The position numbers and the translations under genes were made by a program. 44,672 bases of DNA from Rhodospirillaceae bacterium UBA6219. Its GTDB lineage: Bacteria; Pseudomonadota; Alphaproteobacteria; Rhodospirillales; Magnetospirillaceae. The notes below the pieces were generated by a model that worked only from the letters and a program-made list of their open reading frames with translations, had not been told where the DNA came from and did no database searches. The stretch lies in the NCBI GenBank assembly GCA_002435715.1, contig DISD01000059.1, forward strand, positions 1 to 44,672, in the 5' to 3' direction. This document shows, in pieces, positions 26,920-36,195 of this stretch (within the stretch, counting starts at the first letter, position 1; each line of letters starts with the position of its first letter).

Positions 26920-28614
26920 CTATGCCGTCAGGGTCCGAGGAATCAACACCTTGAACTCGGTTCCTTCGCCGGGTTGGCTGGTGACCTCGATACGGCCACC
27001 ATGGGCCTGGACGATCTTGTAGGAAATCGCCAGCCCCAGCCCGGTCCCCTGCCCCACCGGCTTGGTGGTGAAGAACGGATCGAAGATGCGTTCCAGGTTC
27101 TCGGGCGGAATGCCGGCGCCACTGTCCTTCAAGGAAATGGCGAACATGTCGTCCTCGACCCCTGTGCGTACTGTAATGATGCCTTGATCAGCGATGGCGT
27201 CAACCGCATTGGCGATGATGTTCATCAACACTTGGTTCAACTGGCCGCCATAACAGGCCAGATCGTTGACGGCGGCGTAATCGCGCACCACCTCGATGCG
27301 GCCGGTCATCTTGTGACGCAGAAACAGCAACACCGATTCGATAGCCTCGCGCACGTCGATGGTGTTGAACTCGCCCTCGTCCAACCGCGAGAAAGTGCGA
27401 AGCTTGACCACCAGCTCGCGCACCCGTTCCAGCCCCTGGCCGGCGTCGTTCATGCGCGAACGCGATTTTTCAAGCTTCAACCCTTGCTCGGCTGACAAGG
27501 TGTCGCTGTGGGCGATGCTGGCCAGCCAGCTTTCCACCGTGAACACGTTGGACAAGGCGAAAGACAGCGGGTTGTTGATTTCGTGGGCGATGCCGGCGAC
27601 CAATTGGCCCAGCGACGCCATCTTTTCCGATTGGATCAGATGAACCTGGGTCTCGCGCAGTTTCTGATTGGCTTCTTCCAATTCGCGGTTGGCCCGCGCC
27701 AACCCTTCCGCCAAGGCGGCCCGGGCTTCGGCGGCGTCCTTTTCCGCCTTGGCACGCAAAGCCTCCATCTCGCGCAGGCGGAATTCCTCGACGATGCGCT
27801 GGTTTTGCTCGGACAGGAACTTGCGGCGCAAAAGCGCCCGCAGACGCGCCCGCAAGACGCTGAGTTCGGTGGACTTGCCGATGAAGTCGTCGGCCCCGGC
27901 TTCCAGGGCGCGAGTGACGTTTTCTTTGTTTTCATAGGCCGACAGCATCAGCACCACCAAGGGTGAATCGCTTTCGTCGCGCACCCCCAGCGCCTTGCAG
28001 AAGGCGACGCCATCCATGTCGGGCATCACCATGTCGACCATGACGCAGTCGAAATCGCTGTCGCGAAGCGCGACCAGACCTTCGCGGGCCCCCGGCACCA
28101 TGACCACTTCGCAGCCGTCCTCGCGCAGTTCCTCGGCCAGGCTTTCGCGATAGGTGGGGCTGTCGTCGACGATCAGCACCCGGGCCCGGCGGAACAACGA
28201 CCGGGCCACGTCCAGCACGGTGGAATCGCGCAACGACTTGCGCAGCAGATTGTGGACGCGCAGCAGGAAGATTTCGGTTTCCTCGGACTTGGCGACGAAA
28301 TCGTCGGCCCCCGATTCCAGGCCGTGCAATTCGGTGGCCTGCGTTTCGTCCGAGGTCAGGATCAGGATGGGGATAGAGCGTGTCGCCAGATTCATATGGA
28401 TCTGACGACACAATTCGTCGCCCTGGATGCCCGGCAAATGGTAGTCGACGATGATCAGGTCGGGCAGCACCCGGTTCATCTGCTCCAGCGCCTCTTCACC
28501 GGAATAGCAGCATTGGGTGGTGAAACCCTCGCTTTCCAGCACATGTTGCAGACGCAGGGCCTGGGTCGCCGAATCCTCGACCACCAGGATCAGTTTGTGG
28601 GTGTCGTTGCTCAT
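26920..28614 (-). CDS. dual-receiver soluble histidine kinase (CheS3-like)
   Basis: 564 residues. Two receivers in series carry Asp57 (IIVDYHLPGIQG) and Asp194 (MVDMVMPDMDG). A coiled coil (about 265-330) leads to a HisKA of NtrB type with His344 (GIAHEINNPLSFALSN) and HATPase with GGQLNQVLMNIIANAVDAI and GTGLGLAISYK. No membrane segment. Its start overlaps the cheB stop (ATGA). In Rhodospirillum centenum Che3, CheA3 phosphorylates the receivers of a hybrid kinase, CheS3, that controls cyst formation; domain content and place in the operon suggest a similar job here. Confidence 0.94.
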   Translation of the reverse strand: MSNDTHKLILVVEDSATQALRLQHVLESEGFTTQCCYSGEEALEQMNRVLPDLIIVDYHLPGIQGDELCRQIHMNLATRSIPILILTSDETQATELHGLESGADDFVAKSEETEIFLLRVHNLLRKSLRDSTVLDVARSLFRRARVLIVDDSPTYRESLAEELREDGCEVVMVPGAREGLVALRDSDFDCVMVDMVMPDMDGVAFCKALGVRDESDSPLVVLMLSAYENKENVTRALEAGADDFIGKSTELSVLRARLRALLRRKFLSEQNQRIVEEFRLREMEALRAKAEKDAAEARAALAEGLARANRELEEANQKLRETQVHLIQSEKMASLGQLVAGIAHEINNPLSFALSNVFTVESWLASIAHSDTLSAEQGLKLEKSRSRMNDAGQGLERVRELVVKLRTFSRLDEGEFNTIDVREAIESVLLFLRHKMTGRIEVVRDYAAVNDLACYGGQLNQVLMNIIANAVDAIADQGIITVRTGVEDDMFAISLKDSGAGIPPENLERIFDPFFTTKPVGQGTGLGLAISYKIVQAHGGRIEVTSQPGEGTEFKVLIPRTLTA

Positions 28615-29663
28615 GCCTTGCTTCCCCCCCGGGCAAGTTCACGCAATCTTTCGGCGATCTTGGGCAGCGGCAACACCTCGTTGACCGCCTTCAACGACAC
28701 CGCCGCCGCCGGCATGCCATAGACCACCGAGGTACTTTCATCCTGGGCGATGGTGTAGGCGCCGGCCTGACGCATGCGGGCCATGCCCTCGGCGCCGTCG
28801 CTGCCCATGCCGGTCAGGATCACCCCCAACCCGTCGCGGCCCACGTCAGCGGCCATGGAATCCAGCAACACCGTCCCCGACGGCCGTTGGCTTTGTACGG
28901 GGGGGGCGTCGGACAACACCAGACGGCCGCTCACCAGCTTCATGTGCTGATCGGCCGGCGGCACGAAAATGATGCCGGGTTCAGGCGCTTCGCCGTCTTG
29001 GGCGATGCGCACCTTGAACGGCGTCACCCCGGCCAACCACGACACGAAACCATCCAGGAAACTGGCGGTGATGTGCTGAACCAGCAAGATGGGCAGCGGG
29101 AAGTCGGAACCCAGGCCGTTCAGCAATTGGGTCAGCGCCTGCGGACCGCCGGTGGACGCCACCAGCCCCAGCATGGAATAACAGCCGGTGCGCCGCGGCG
29201 GCGGCGGCAATTCCACCGTTCCAAAGCGCAAACCACGGTCGATACCTTGGCGCACCACGCGCACCTGGCTCATGATCGACAACTGGGTACACAGATGCCG
29301 GGCCATGGTTTCGAAGGCGGCGTTGGTCACCCCCACCGGCTTTTCCACCACCGAAAGGGCGCCGGCGCGCAGCGCGTTCATGGCGATGTTGAGTTCGTCG
29401 TCGTCGACGTTGGCGGCCACCACCACGATGGGGGTGGGACGGCGCTGCATGATCTGCAGCGTCGCGTCCAAGCCGTTCATGCCGGGAAGCCGGATGTCCA
29501 GCGAGATGACGTCAGGCGCCAGACTTTCCAGACGCGACAGCCCCTCTTCCGCCGAATCCACGGCGGCCACCACTTCGAAACGGTCGTCGGACCCGATGAT
29601 GTGCTTCAGTAATTCGCGCACCACCAGAGAATCCTCGACGATCAGAACGCGTATCTTGCTCAT
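28611..29663 (-). CDS. cheB: CheB, receptor methylesterase
   Basis: 350 residues. The receiver has Asp56 (ISLDIRLPGMNG). A linker (about 125-160) precedes the esterase domain with catalytic Ser170 (VASTGGPQAL), His197 (LVQHITASF) and Asp289 (GMGSDGAEGM). It removes methyl groups from glutamates on chemoreceptors for adaptation, opposing CheR. Start and stop both overlap neighbours by four bases (ATGA), so it is translationally coupled in the chemosensory operon. Confidence 0.97.
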   Translation of the reverse strand: MSKIRVLIVEDSLVVRELLKHIIGSDDRFEVVAAVDSAEEGLSRLESLAPDVISLDIRLPGMNGLDATLQIMQRRPTPIVVVAANVDDDELNIAMNALRAGALSVVEKPVGVTNAAFETMARHLCTQLSIMSQVRVVRQGIDRGLRFGTVELPPPPRRTGCYSMLGLVASTGGPQALTQLLNGLGSDFPLPILLVQHITASFLDGFVSWLAGVTPFKVRIAQDGEAPEPGIIFVPPADQHMKLVSGRLVLSDAPPVQSQRPSGTVLLDSMAADVGRDGLGVILTGMGSDGAEGMARMRQAGAYTIAQDESTSVVYGMPAAAVSLKAVNEVLPLPKIAERLRELARGGSKA

Positions 29664-31951
29664 AGGATCTGCCCGATGGTTTCAAGCAATTCTTTCTGGT
29701 CGAACTTGCGTTTGACCACATAGGCGTCGGCCCCCAAAGCCAACCCCCGTTCGCGGTCTTCACGCGCTTCCAATGACGACACCAAGATGACCGGAATGGT
29801 TTTCAGCGCCTGGTCGGATTTGACCGCCTGCAGCAGGCCGAAACCGTCCAGGCGCGGCATCTGAATGTCGGAAATCACCAAATCCACCCGTTCCGCCCGC
29901 AAACGGTTCAGCGCCTCGATGCCGTCCACCGCCAGACGGACGATGAAGCCGTGGGCTTCCAGGATGGATTTTTCCAAGGTCCGGGTGGTCAAGGAATCGT
30001 CGACCACCAAGATCACCGGCACCCGTTTTTCCGGCGGCTTCTCGATAGTGGTCAGCACCCGCACGGTGCCCGACTTGCGGAAGGTCTCGACGATCTCGAA
30101 CGGGTTGAGCACCAAGGCCACCGAGCCGTCTTCCAACAGCATGCCGCCGGCCACCATGGTGCCCAAAGCCGCCGGCACACCGATATCCTTGACCAGGGCT
30201 TCGCGGATGGACAAGAACTCGTCCACCGCCACCGCCACCCGGCGTTCGCCGTGTTTCAGCACCACCAGCGGCACCACGTTGCGGCTGACCTTGACGGCGG
30301 TTTCGCCCAAACCCAGCAGATGGGCCAGGGACAGCAACGGGATCTGCTGCCCGGCCAGGAACACCACCGACTTGCCCTCGACCGTGCCCACCGCCTCGGC
30401 GGCGATGCGATGCAGACGGTCGATGCCTTCGGTGGGCAAGGCGTAGAAATGCCCCTGGCACCCCACCAGGAACAAACGCTGGGTCGACACCGACAGCGGC
30501 AGAGACAGACGAAAGGCGGTGCCGTGGGGCTGGCGCGGCCGCACGTCCACGGTACCGTTCATCATGGTCACCGTTTCGCGCACCACCGACAGCCCCATGC
30601 CGCGTCCCGACAGATCGTTGACGTCGCTGGAAGTGGAAAAGCCCGGATCGAAGATCAAATCCACCATGGCTTGTTCCGGCATCTGCGCCGCCTCGGCGTC
30701 CGAGAACAGCCCCTGGCCGACCGCCTTGGCACGGATGCGGGCGAAATCCAGGCCGCGTCCGTCATCTTCGATCCACACCGCCAATCGGCCGTCGCTGACA
30801 TCGAAGCGAAGCGCCACCACCGCCTGTTCCAGCTTGCCGGCGGCGCGGCGCTGGTCGGGGGCTTCGACCCCATGGGCCAGGGCGTTGCGCAACAGGTGCA
30901 TCACCGGGTCTTTCAACCCTTGCAGCACCATGCGGTCAGCCTCGACGTCCAGGCCGCCGACCTGGACTTCCACTTCCTTGCCGGCATCGCGGGCAAGATC
31001 GCGCACCATCTTGCGGAAACCGGCGAAGACACTTTCGGCCGGCACCATACGGGCGTCGCGCACTTCGCGTTGCAGGTCGCCGCCCAATTGGCGCAAGGCC
31101 CAGCCGGTGCGGCTTTGCCGCCGCCTTGCGTCGCGGGCATGACGCCCCACCTGACGCAGGCGCTGTTCAATGTCCTCGCCCAGACGGTTCAGAGCGGCGG
31201 CGCGGTCATCGTCGCCCATATGGGCGGCCAGATTGCCGGCCAACTTGCGGAAACGCCGCCACACCGTCTGACCGTCCACCAGGGCCCGGTCCAGGCTGAA
31301 CAAGGTTTCGGTGACCGCCCGCTGGTTCATGGTTTCGGTCAACAACTCGTCCGAGGTGCGCAGCAGGCGATCCAGATGGATGGCGCGCACGCGCACCGAT
31401 TCCTCGGCGGCGATGGCGGTGCGCGGCGCCTCGACGGTTTCGGTCACCGGCGGCGAAGCCACCGGCGGCACGGTCGGCATGGCGGCGGCGGCCACCGCTT
31501 GCTCCAGTTCCGGCGGCACGTCGACCACCGGTGGCGCCACCTGCCGCAACGCAATCACTTCGCCGGTTTCCAAGAACACCTGCAAGCGTTCCAACGCCGG
31601 TTCCACGTCGGGGGTGGCGTGCCCCCCGGCAAAGGCAGAAACCCAATCCTCGATCATGTCCAACGAACGGCCGATCAGGCTGGCCAGGTCGGGGGCGATC
31701 TTGACATGGCCCGAGCGCATGCGGGCGAACAGGGTTTCCAACCGGTGGGCCATCTGTTCCACCGGCCCCAGGTCAACGGCACGGGCCGCGCCCTTCAACG
31801 AATGGGCACGGCGGAAAATTTCATCCAATTGGGCGATGCCACTGCCGCCATCGGCACGCGCCAGCATTTCCGCCAGCAGCTTGCGGATGACTTCCAGGTG
31901 TTCCTGATACTCCACCTGGAAAGCGGCCAGAAGCCTTTCGCGGATATCCAT
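29660..31951 (-). CDS. cheA: CheA-REC hybrid chemosensory kinase
   Basis: 763 residues from the ATG at 31951 (a TTG one codon earlier is possible). HPt with His50 (RRAHSLKGAARAVD), Pro-rich linker (about 130-185), dimerisation helices, HATPase (about 320-480; DDGRGLDFA, GRGMGLSVV), CheW-like domain (about 485-625) and a C-terminal receiver with Asp695 (ISDIQMPRLDG). The N-box reads HLLRNALAHGVE, with Ala where most CheA have Asp. The fused receiver marks pathways of the alternative-function or Tfp type, where it acts as phosphate sink or relay. It overlaps the MCP stop by one base and the cheB start by four. Confidence 0.96.
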   Translation of the reverse strand: MDIRERLLAAFQVEYQEHLEVIRKLLAEMLARADGGSGIAQLDEIFRRAHSLKGAARAVDLGPVEQMAHRLETLFARMRSGHVKIAPDLASLIGRSLDMIEDWVSAFAGGHATPDVEPALERLQVFLETGEVIALRQVAPPVVDVPPELEQAVAAAAMPTVPPVASPPVTETVEAPRTAIAAEESVRVRAIHLDRLLRTSDELLTETMNQRAVTETLFSLDRALVDGQTVWRRFRKLAGNLAAHMGDDDRAAALNRLGEDIEQRLRQVGRHARDARRRQSRTGWALRQLGGDLQREVRDARMVPAESVFAGFRKMVRDLARDAGKEVEVQVGGLDVEADRMVLQGLKDPVMHLLRNALAHGVEAPDQRRAAGKLEQAVVALRFDVSDGRLAVWIEDDGRGLDFARIRAKAVGQGLFSDAEAAQMPEQAMVDLIFDPGFSTSSDVNDLSGRGMGLSVVRETVTMMNGTVDVRPRQPHGTAFRLSLPLSVSTQRLFLVGCQGHFYALPTEGIDRLHRIAAEAVGTVEGKSVVFLAGQQIPLLSLAHLLGLGETAVKVSRNVVPLVVLKHGERRVAVAVDEFLSIREALVKDIGVPAALGTMVAGGMLLEDGSVALVLNPFEIVETFRKSGTVRVLTTIEKPPEKRVPVILVVDDSLTTRTLEKSILEAHGFIVRLAVDGIEALNRLRAERVDLVISDIQMPRLDGFGLLQAVKSDQALKTIPVILVSSLEAREDRERGLALGADAYVVKRKFDQKELLETIGQIL

Positions 31952-33570
31952 CAAAGCCGGTATTTCTCCAGCGTCTTGGCCAGTTGCTGACCCAAACCGG
32001 TCAGTTCCACCGACGAGCGTTCCAACTGTGCCGTGGTCTGGGCGGTCTGCTGGCTGGCCTGGCGGATTTCATGCAACGCCTGGGTCACCTGTTCCAGCCC
32101 GATCTGCTGTTGGTTGGTGGCGCCGACGATCTGTTGGAAGGCGTGGACGCTTTCCTGGATGTTGTCGGACATCTGGCGGATGACCTGTTCGGACATGTTG
32201 GTGCGCTCGCGGCCGACCTCGACGCGCTTCAGCGCTTCCTCGGTCAGCATCACCGAGGTGTTGATGCCCTTTTGCGTCTGTTCCAGGATGCCGCGCACCT
32301 GCGAGGTGGCTTCCTTGGCCTGGTCGGCCAGGTTCTTGATCTCGCCGGCCACCACCGAGAAACGGCGACCCGATTCGCGGGCGTCGGCGGCCTCGATGGC
32401 GGCGTTCAGCGCCACCAGGTTGGATTGCTCGGCGATTTCGTTGACGGTGGCGATGATCTCGCCCACCGCCTGGGTGCGTTCGGACAGGGTGATGATGTTC
32501 TCGGCGACGTTTTCCGTCTGCTCGCGGATGGCTTCCATGCCGACGGTGGTTTCATGCACCGCCTGCAGGCCGGCATGGCCCGATTGCGCCACCGCGTCGG
32601 CCGTGCCGGCCACCTGACGCGAACGTTCCGCCACCTGCTTGGACGACAGGTTGATCTGTTCCACCGTGGTGGTGATTTCCTGGACCGCCGCCGCCTGCTG
32701 CTTGGTCCCCGCCGCCTGCGATTGGGTGGACGACAGGATCTGCGAGGCGGCGATGGTCAGGCTTTCGCACACCGAACGCGATTGCAGGGCGATTTCGCGC
32801 AAGGACGACAGCATCTCGTTGAAGGATTCCTGCAACTGGCCGATTTCGTCGGCCGAGGTGATGCGCTGCGGTTCCAGACGCAGATTGCCCTTGGCGATTT
32901 CCAGGGCCGCATAGGCACAAGATGCCAGCGGATCGACGATTTCACGGCCGATGATCCACGAAATCCCCATGCCGCCCAAGGCGGCGCCGATGCCCAGCAT
33001 GGTCAGGATGGTCACCGTCAGGTTGATATGGCGTTCGATTTCGCGCACCAGCACCTTGACCGACAGATCGGCCTGGTTGGTCAACTGAGTTTGCAGGGCC
33101 AGCAATTCCCGCATCTTCTCGGCCCGGCGTCCGTCATTGGCGGCCATGGACAGATAACGCCCGGCTTCGCTTTCCATCTGACGCAGCAAATTGCCCTGTT
33201 CGCCCAGCTTGGTGCGGAACTCGCCGTCCTCGCTGGCCGTCACCAGCACCCGCAGGCCGCCCTCGCCCCCGATCTGCGCCGTGCCGCCATTTTCCAGAAC
33301 CGACAAAGCCTCACGCATTTGCGCCATGGTGCCGGCATGGTCGGTCACTTGACCTTGCGCCGCCAACAGCACTTCCTCGGTGTATTTCTGCACCAACATG
33401 CGCTGCCGCCCGGCGACGTCGGAAACGAAGAACTTGTCCTTTTGCTGGTTCACGGCAGAGGCGGTATAGGCGATCAACCCGGCCAGGACCACGGTGAACA
33501 TGGTGGCGACGACTATGAACTTGCGGCGAAGTTTCATCCGCTTCCAGGGGGCGAATTGGGCGCTGTCCAT
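31951..33570 (-). CDS. methyl-accepting chemotaxis protein with PilJ-like sensor domain
   Basis: 539 residues from the ATG at 33570 behind AAGGAAAG; a GTG five codons upstream is less likely. First helix about 18-40, periplasmic domain about 41-185 beginning VSDVAGRQRMLVQKYTEEVL, typical of the PilJ or NarX-like helical sensor, second helix about 188-208, HAMP to about 262, then the signalling domain. The hairpin tip reads NAAIEAADARESGRRFSVV, unlike the usual EAARAGE: the residue equivalent to E. coli Tsr Arg388 is Asp. This is probably the dedicated receptor of the operon. The sensed signal is unknown. Confidence 0.93.
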   Translation of the reverse strand: MDSAQFAPWKRMKLRRKFIVVATMFTVVLAGLIAYTASAVNQQKDKFFVSDVAGRQRMLVQKYTEEVLLAAQGQVTDHAGTMAQMREALSVLENGGTAQIGGEGGLRVLVTASEDGEFRTKLGEQGNLLRQMESEAGRYLSMAANDGRRAEKMRELLALQTQLTNQADLSVKVLVREIERHINLTVTILTMLGIGAALGGMGISWIIGREIVDPLASCAYAALEIAKGNLRLEPQRITSADEIGQLQESFNEMLSSLREIALQSRSVCESLTIAASQILSSTQSQAAGTKQQAAAVQEITTTVEQINLSSKQVAERSRQVAGTADAVAQSGHAGLQAVHETTVGMEAIREQTENVAENIITLSERTQAVGEIIATVNEIAEQSNLVALNAAIEAADARESGRRFSVVAGEIKNLADQAKEATSQVRGILEQTQKGINTSVMLTEEALKRVEVGRERTNMSEQVIRQMSDNIQESVHAFQQIVGATNQQQIGLEQVTQALHEIRQASQQTAQTTAQLERSSVELTGLGQQLAKTLEKYRL

Positions 33571-33581
33571 TGGTCTTTCCT

Positions 33582-34154
33582 TCACTGGCGAATGCGGTAA
33601 TCGGCCCGGCGGTCGCGAAGCACGTCCTGGGCCAGAATTTGCGTTGGGTCAAGAATGATCAGGGTGTCGGGACCGATGCCCCGGATGAAGCGCTGCGGCA
33701 GACCGTTGCCGCTTTGCGCCGGATAGGTCAGGCTTTGCGGGTCGATGGTGCGGATGCGCCGCATCTCGTCCACCCGAAGGCCGATGGCGCGCCCCGGCCC
33801 GCGCAGATAAACGGCGAAGGGGCGCACACCTTCGGCCGGCTCGGCGAGGCCCAACATCTGGTGCAAGTTCAAGACCGGGCGGATTTCGCCGCGCAGGTTG
33901 GTCACCCCCAGCAATTCGCGCGGTTGGCCCGGCACCGGGGTCACCGCCCCCAAGGTCGCCACCTCGACCAAGGAATCCAGGGCCAGGGCATAGCGTTCTC
34001 CGGCGATGCGGAAGCACAGCATGGTTTCGCCTTGCTGAACCTGGGCCTGTTGGTCACGCGACGCGGCCAGACGGCGGGCCCGGGCCTTCAGGATCCTTTC
34101 GACGAAGGCCGGGTCATCCATGGAAAACAACGGGGTGGCGTTGGTCTCGCTCAT
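33582..34154 (-). CDS. cheW: CheW coupling protein
   Basis: 190 residues. After a 40-residue N-terminal extension comes a CheW domain: MLCFRIAGERYALALDSLVEV, the LLGVTNLRGEIRPVLNL segment with the conserved NLRG turn, and a C-terminal part ending VLRDRRADYRIRQ. It links receptor tips to CheA. It overlaps the cheR stop by four bases, and its stop is 11 bases before the receptor start. Confidence 0.94.
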   Translation of the reverse strand: MSETNATPLFSMDDPAFVERILKARARRLAASRDQQAQVQQGETMLCFRIAGERYALALDSLVEVATLGAVTPVPGQPRELLGVTNLRGEIRPVLNLHQMLGLAEPAEGVRPFAVYLRGPGRAIGLRVDEMRRIRTIDPQSLTYPAQSGNGLPQRFIRGIGPDTLIILDPTQILAQDVLRDRRADYRIRQ

Positions 34155-35557
34155 GCCTGGCTAGCCCCCAGCAATTTCATGTGCATGCCCACGGTTTCGC
34201 GCATCTGGCCGGCGGTCAGGGTTTCGCCTTCGTCGACGACGGCATCTTCGCCCTGATCCTGCAACAGCGTCAGCACGTTGCGGAACGATCGCCGCGCCCC
34301 GTCGGCATCGTCCTTGCGCTGCAGGAACAGGCCCAGATGGTAATGGGGCATGACCGCCCGGCGCTCCAGATAGATGGCCCGGCGCAATCCGCTTTCGCAG
34401 CCCTCGCCGTCCCCCACCTGGTCCAGGATCAGCGCCCGCAGGTAATGCACCCGCCAATCCAGGGCCTCGTGTTTCAACATCTGGTCGCACGCATTCAGGG
34501 CATCGTCCCAACGCCCCTGGTCGGCCAGATTGCGCAACTGATCCAAGGGCGGGTTGGTCCCGGCCTTGGGCGGCAGCGATGACGGAACCGGCTTGGCCCC
34601 GCACTTGGCCGGAACCGGTGGCGGACGACGCGGCGGGGCCGGGCGCGACGGCAACGGCAAGGGCGGAAACGGTGCCGTCGGCCGGGTGATGGGCTGCGCC
34701 ACCGCGGCGGCGTCTTGGCGCTGGAACAGCACCGCGCCGGGAAAGGTGACGGTGCGGAACTGACGGAACAGATCCATGCTGGGCTCGGCATGGCCCATGA
34801 CCAGCCAGCCGCCTTCGACCAGGGTGTCGTGGAAGCGCGGCACCAGCTCGGCCACCGTCTCGGGGCTGAAATAGATCACCACGTTGCGGCAGATGATGAT
34901 GTCGAAACCGGCGATGTTGTCGACGATGGACGGAAAGCGGTTCTGGGTCAGGTTGTGGTACTGAAAGCTGACCAGCGACTTGTATTCCGCCTTGATCTGC
35001 CATTGCTTGCCCACCGGTTCGAAGCATTCACGCAGGATCTGATCCGGGGTGGCGCGAAAGGCCCAGTGGTCGTAACGCCCTTCCCGGGCCCGGCCCAGGA
35101 ATTTCTGGTTGATGTCGGTGCCCAGGATCGAGACGTGCCAACCTTCGATGCGGGGGCCGAACTCACGCTTCAGCATGATGGCCAGGGTATAGGGTTCGGG
35201 GCCGGTGGCGCAGCCGGCGCTCCAGATCCGCAGGCGCCGGGTCCCGGCATTGCGTTCCAAGATGTCGGGCAACACCACTTGGCGCAGCGCCTGGAACTGT
35301 TCCATGTGACGGAAGAAATAGGTTTCGCCGATGGTCAGCTCGGCGACCAGCGCCTCCATCTCGGCGCTGTCGGCTTGCAGGAGTTCCAGGTAAAGCGCGC
35401 ACCCCTTGACGCTGCATTCCATCATGCGGTCCGACACGATCAGCGCCAGATCGTTGTCCTTGTCGGCATAAAAGGCCATGCCGGTGACCTCGATCACCAG
35501 CGCCTTCAGGCGGCCGAAATAGGGATCTTGCAACAAGGGCGAGATTTCGATTTTCAA
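34151..35557 (-). CDS. cheR: CheR methyltransferase with C-terminal TPR region
   Basis: 468 residues from a TTG at 35557, preceded by GGAAGG; TTGA overlaps the stop of the gene before. The N-terminal helical and Rossmann domains show TIGETYFFRHMEQF, AGCATGPEPYTLAI and FDIIICRNVVIYF. The SAM-loop GEEPY common in CheR is GPEPY here. A Pro-rich linker (about 290-340) leads to TPR-like helices (about 345-450), as in CheR of non-flagellar pathways, where the repeats bind partners. It adds methyl groups to receptor glutamates. Frames upstream of the TTG overlap the preceding gene and are not family-like. Confidence 0.94.
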   Translation of the reverse strand: MKIEISPLLQDPYFGRLKALVIEVTGMAFYADKDNDLALIVSDRMMECSVKGCALYLELLQADSAEMEALVAELTIGETYFFRHMEQFQALRQVVLPDILERNAGTRRLRIWSAGCATGPEPYTLAIMLKREFGPRIEGWHVSILGTDINQKFLGRAREGRYDHWAFRATPDQILRECFEPVGKQWQIKAEYKSLVSFQYHNLTQNRFPSIVDNIAGFDIIICRNVVIYFSPETVAELVPRFHDTLVEGGWLVMGHAEPSMDLFRQFRTVTFPGAVLFQRQDAAAVAQPITRPTAPFPPLPLPSRPAPPRRPPPVPAKCGAKPVPSSLPPKAGTNPPLDQLRNLADQGRWDDALNACDQMLKHEALDWRVHYLRALILDQVGDGEGCESGLRRAIYLERRAVMPHYHLGLFLQRKDDADGARRSFRNVLTLLQDQGEDAVVDEGETLTAGQMRETVGMHMKLLGASQA

Positions 35558-36096
35558 GACGGAACCTTCCAGCCGCCTTGCCGGGCTTCGGCCAGCGCCC
35601 CGAACTCGGCCAGCCGGTCGCGTTCCTCGACATCCAGCAGCAAAGACCAATCCAGCAGGCTGACCGCCACGTCGTCAAAGGCCAATTGCGCCTTCAGACA
35701 GCCGCGAAAGCTGGATTGCGGCGCCACGTCCAAGGCCCGACAGGCGGCAAGCGGCCGCACGCCAATGACCCGGCCGGTCATCATGCCGACACGGGTCGGC
35801 CGCCCCTCGTCTTTCATCACCATGATCGAAGCGTCGAGGCCGAAGCTTTGCTCGGCAAAGCCCAGCAAACGGTCGCCGCGCAACACCACCACCGGGATGC
35901 CGCCCAAATCCAGGATGCCGGCGACCAATGACGGCAAGGAAGGCGGCCGGGCGAGCCAGGCATTGGGGACCACTTCCGCCACATGGTCGGCGCCGATGCC
36001 AAAGACTTGGTCCGCCAGGTGAAACACCACCACGGCCGTTCCGTCGCCCACGACATTGCCAAGCATCATTATTGCCCCCACTTCTTGGACAGGCAT
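35554..36096 (-). CDS. cheW: CheW-like coupling protein, first gene of the chemosensory operon
   Basis: 180 residues with a CheW fold (VVVFHLADQVFGIGADHVAEVV; LVAGILDLGGIPVVVLRGDRLL). The usual NLRG turn is DLGG, so it may be specialised. The start may be the ATG at 36096 or that at 36069, which has a better GGGGG site. The operon therefore has two different CheW proteins, as in R. centenum Che3 (CheW3a and CheW3b). The 99-base gap upstream has a C/G-rich inverted repeat (36159-36191) after the ParA-like gene but no clear sigma70 promoter. Confidence 0.85.
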   Translation of the reverse strand: MPVQEVGAIMMLGNVVGDGTAVVVFHLADQVFGIGADHVAEVVPNAWLARPPSLPSLVAGILDLGGIPVVVLRGDRLLGFAEQSFGLDASIMVMKDEGRPTRVGMMTGRVIGVRPLAACRALDVAPQSSFRGCLKAQLAFDDVAVSLLDWSLLLDVEERDRLAEFGALAEARQGGWKVPS

Positions 36097-36195
36097 TTAA
36101 GCAAAGCCCCAAGGCAGCGGCAATGGTGATTACTTAATATCGGCGGACGGGCTGAACCTTCCCCCCGACAAGGTCCACGGACAAGGGGGAAATCG

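Noticed and set aside
29951..33600. Two long plus-strand open frames of 679 and 538 codons
   Set aside because: They are antisense to cheA and the PilJ-type receptor, start without ribosome-binding sites and resemble no family.
36159..36191. C/G-rich inverted repeat after the ParA-like gene as an intrinsic terminator
   Set aside because: The stem is interrupted by internal loops and has no T run on the minus strand; it is mentioned only as a possible processing site.
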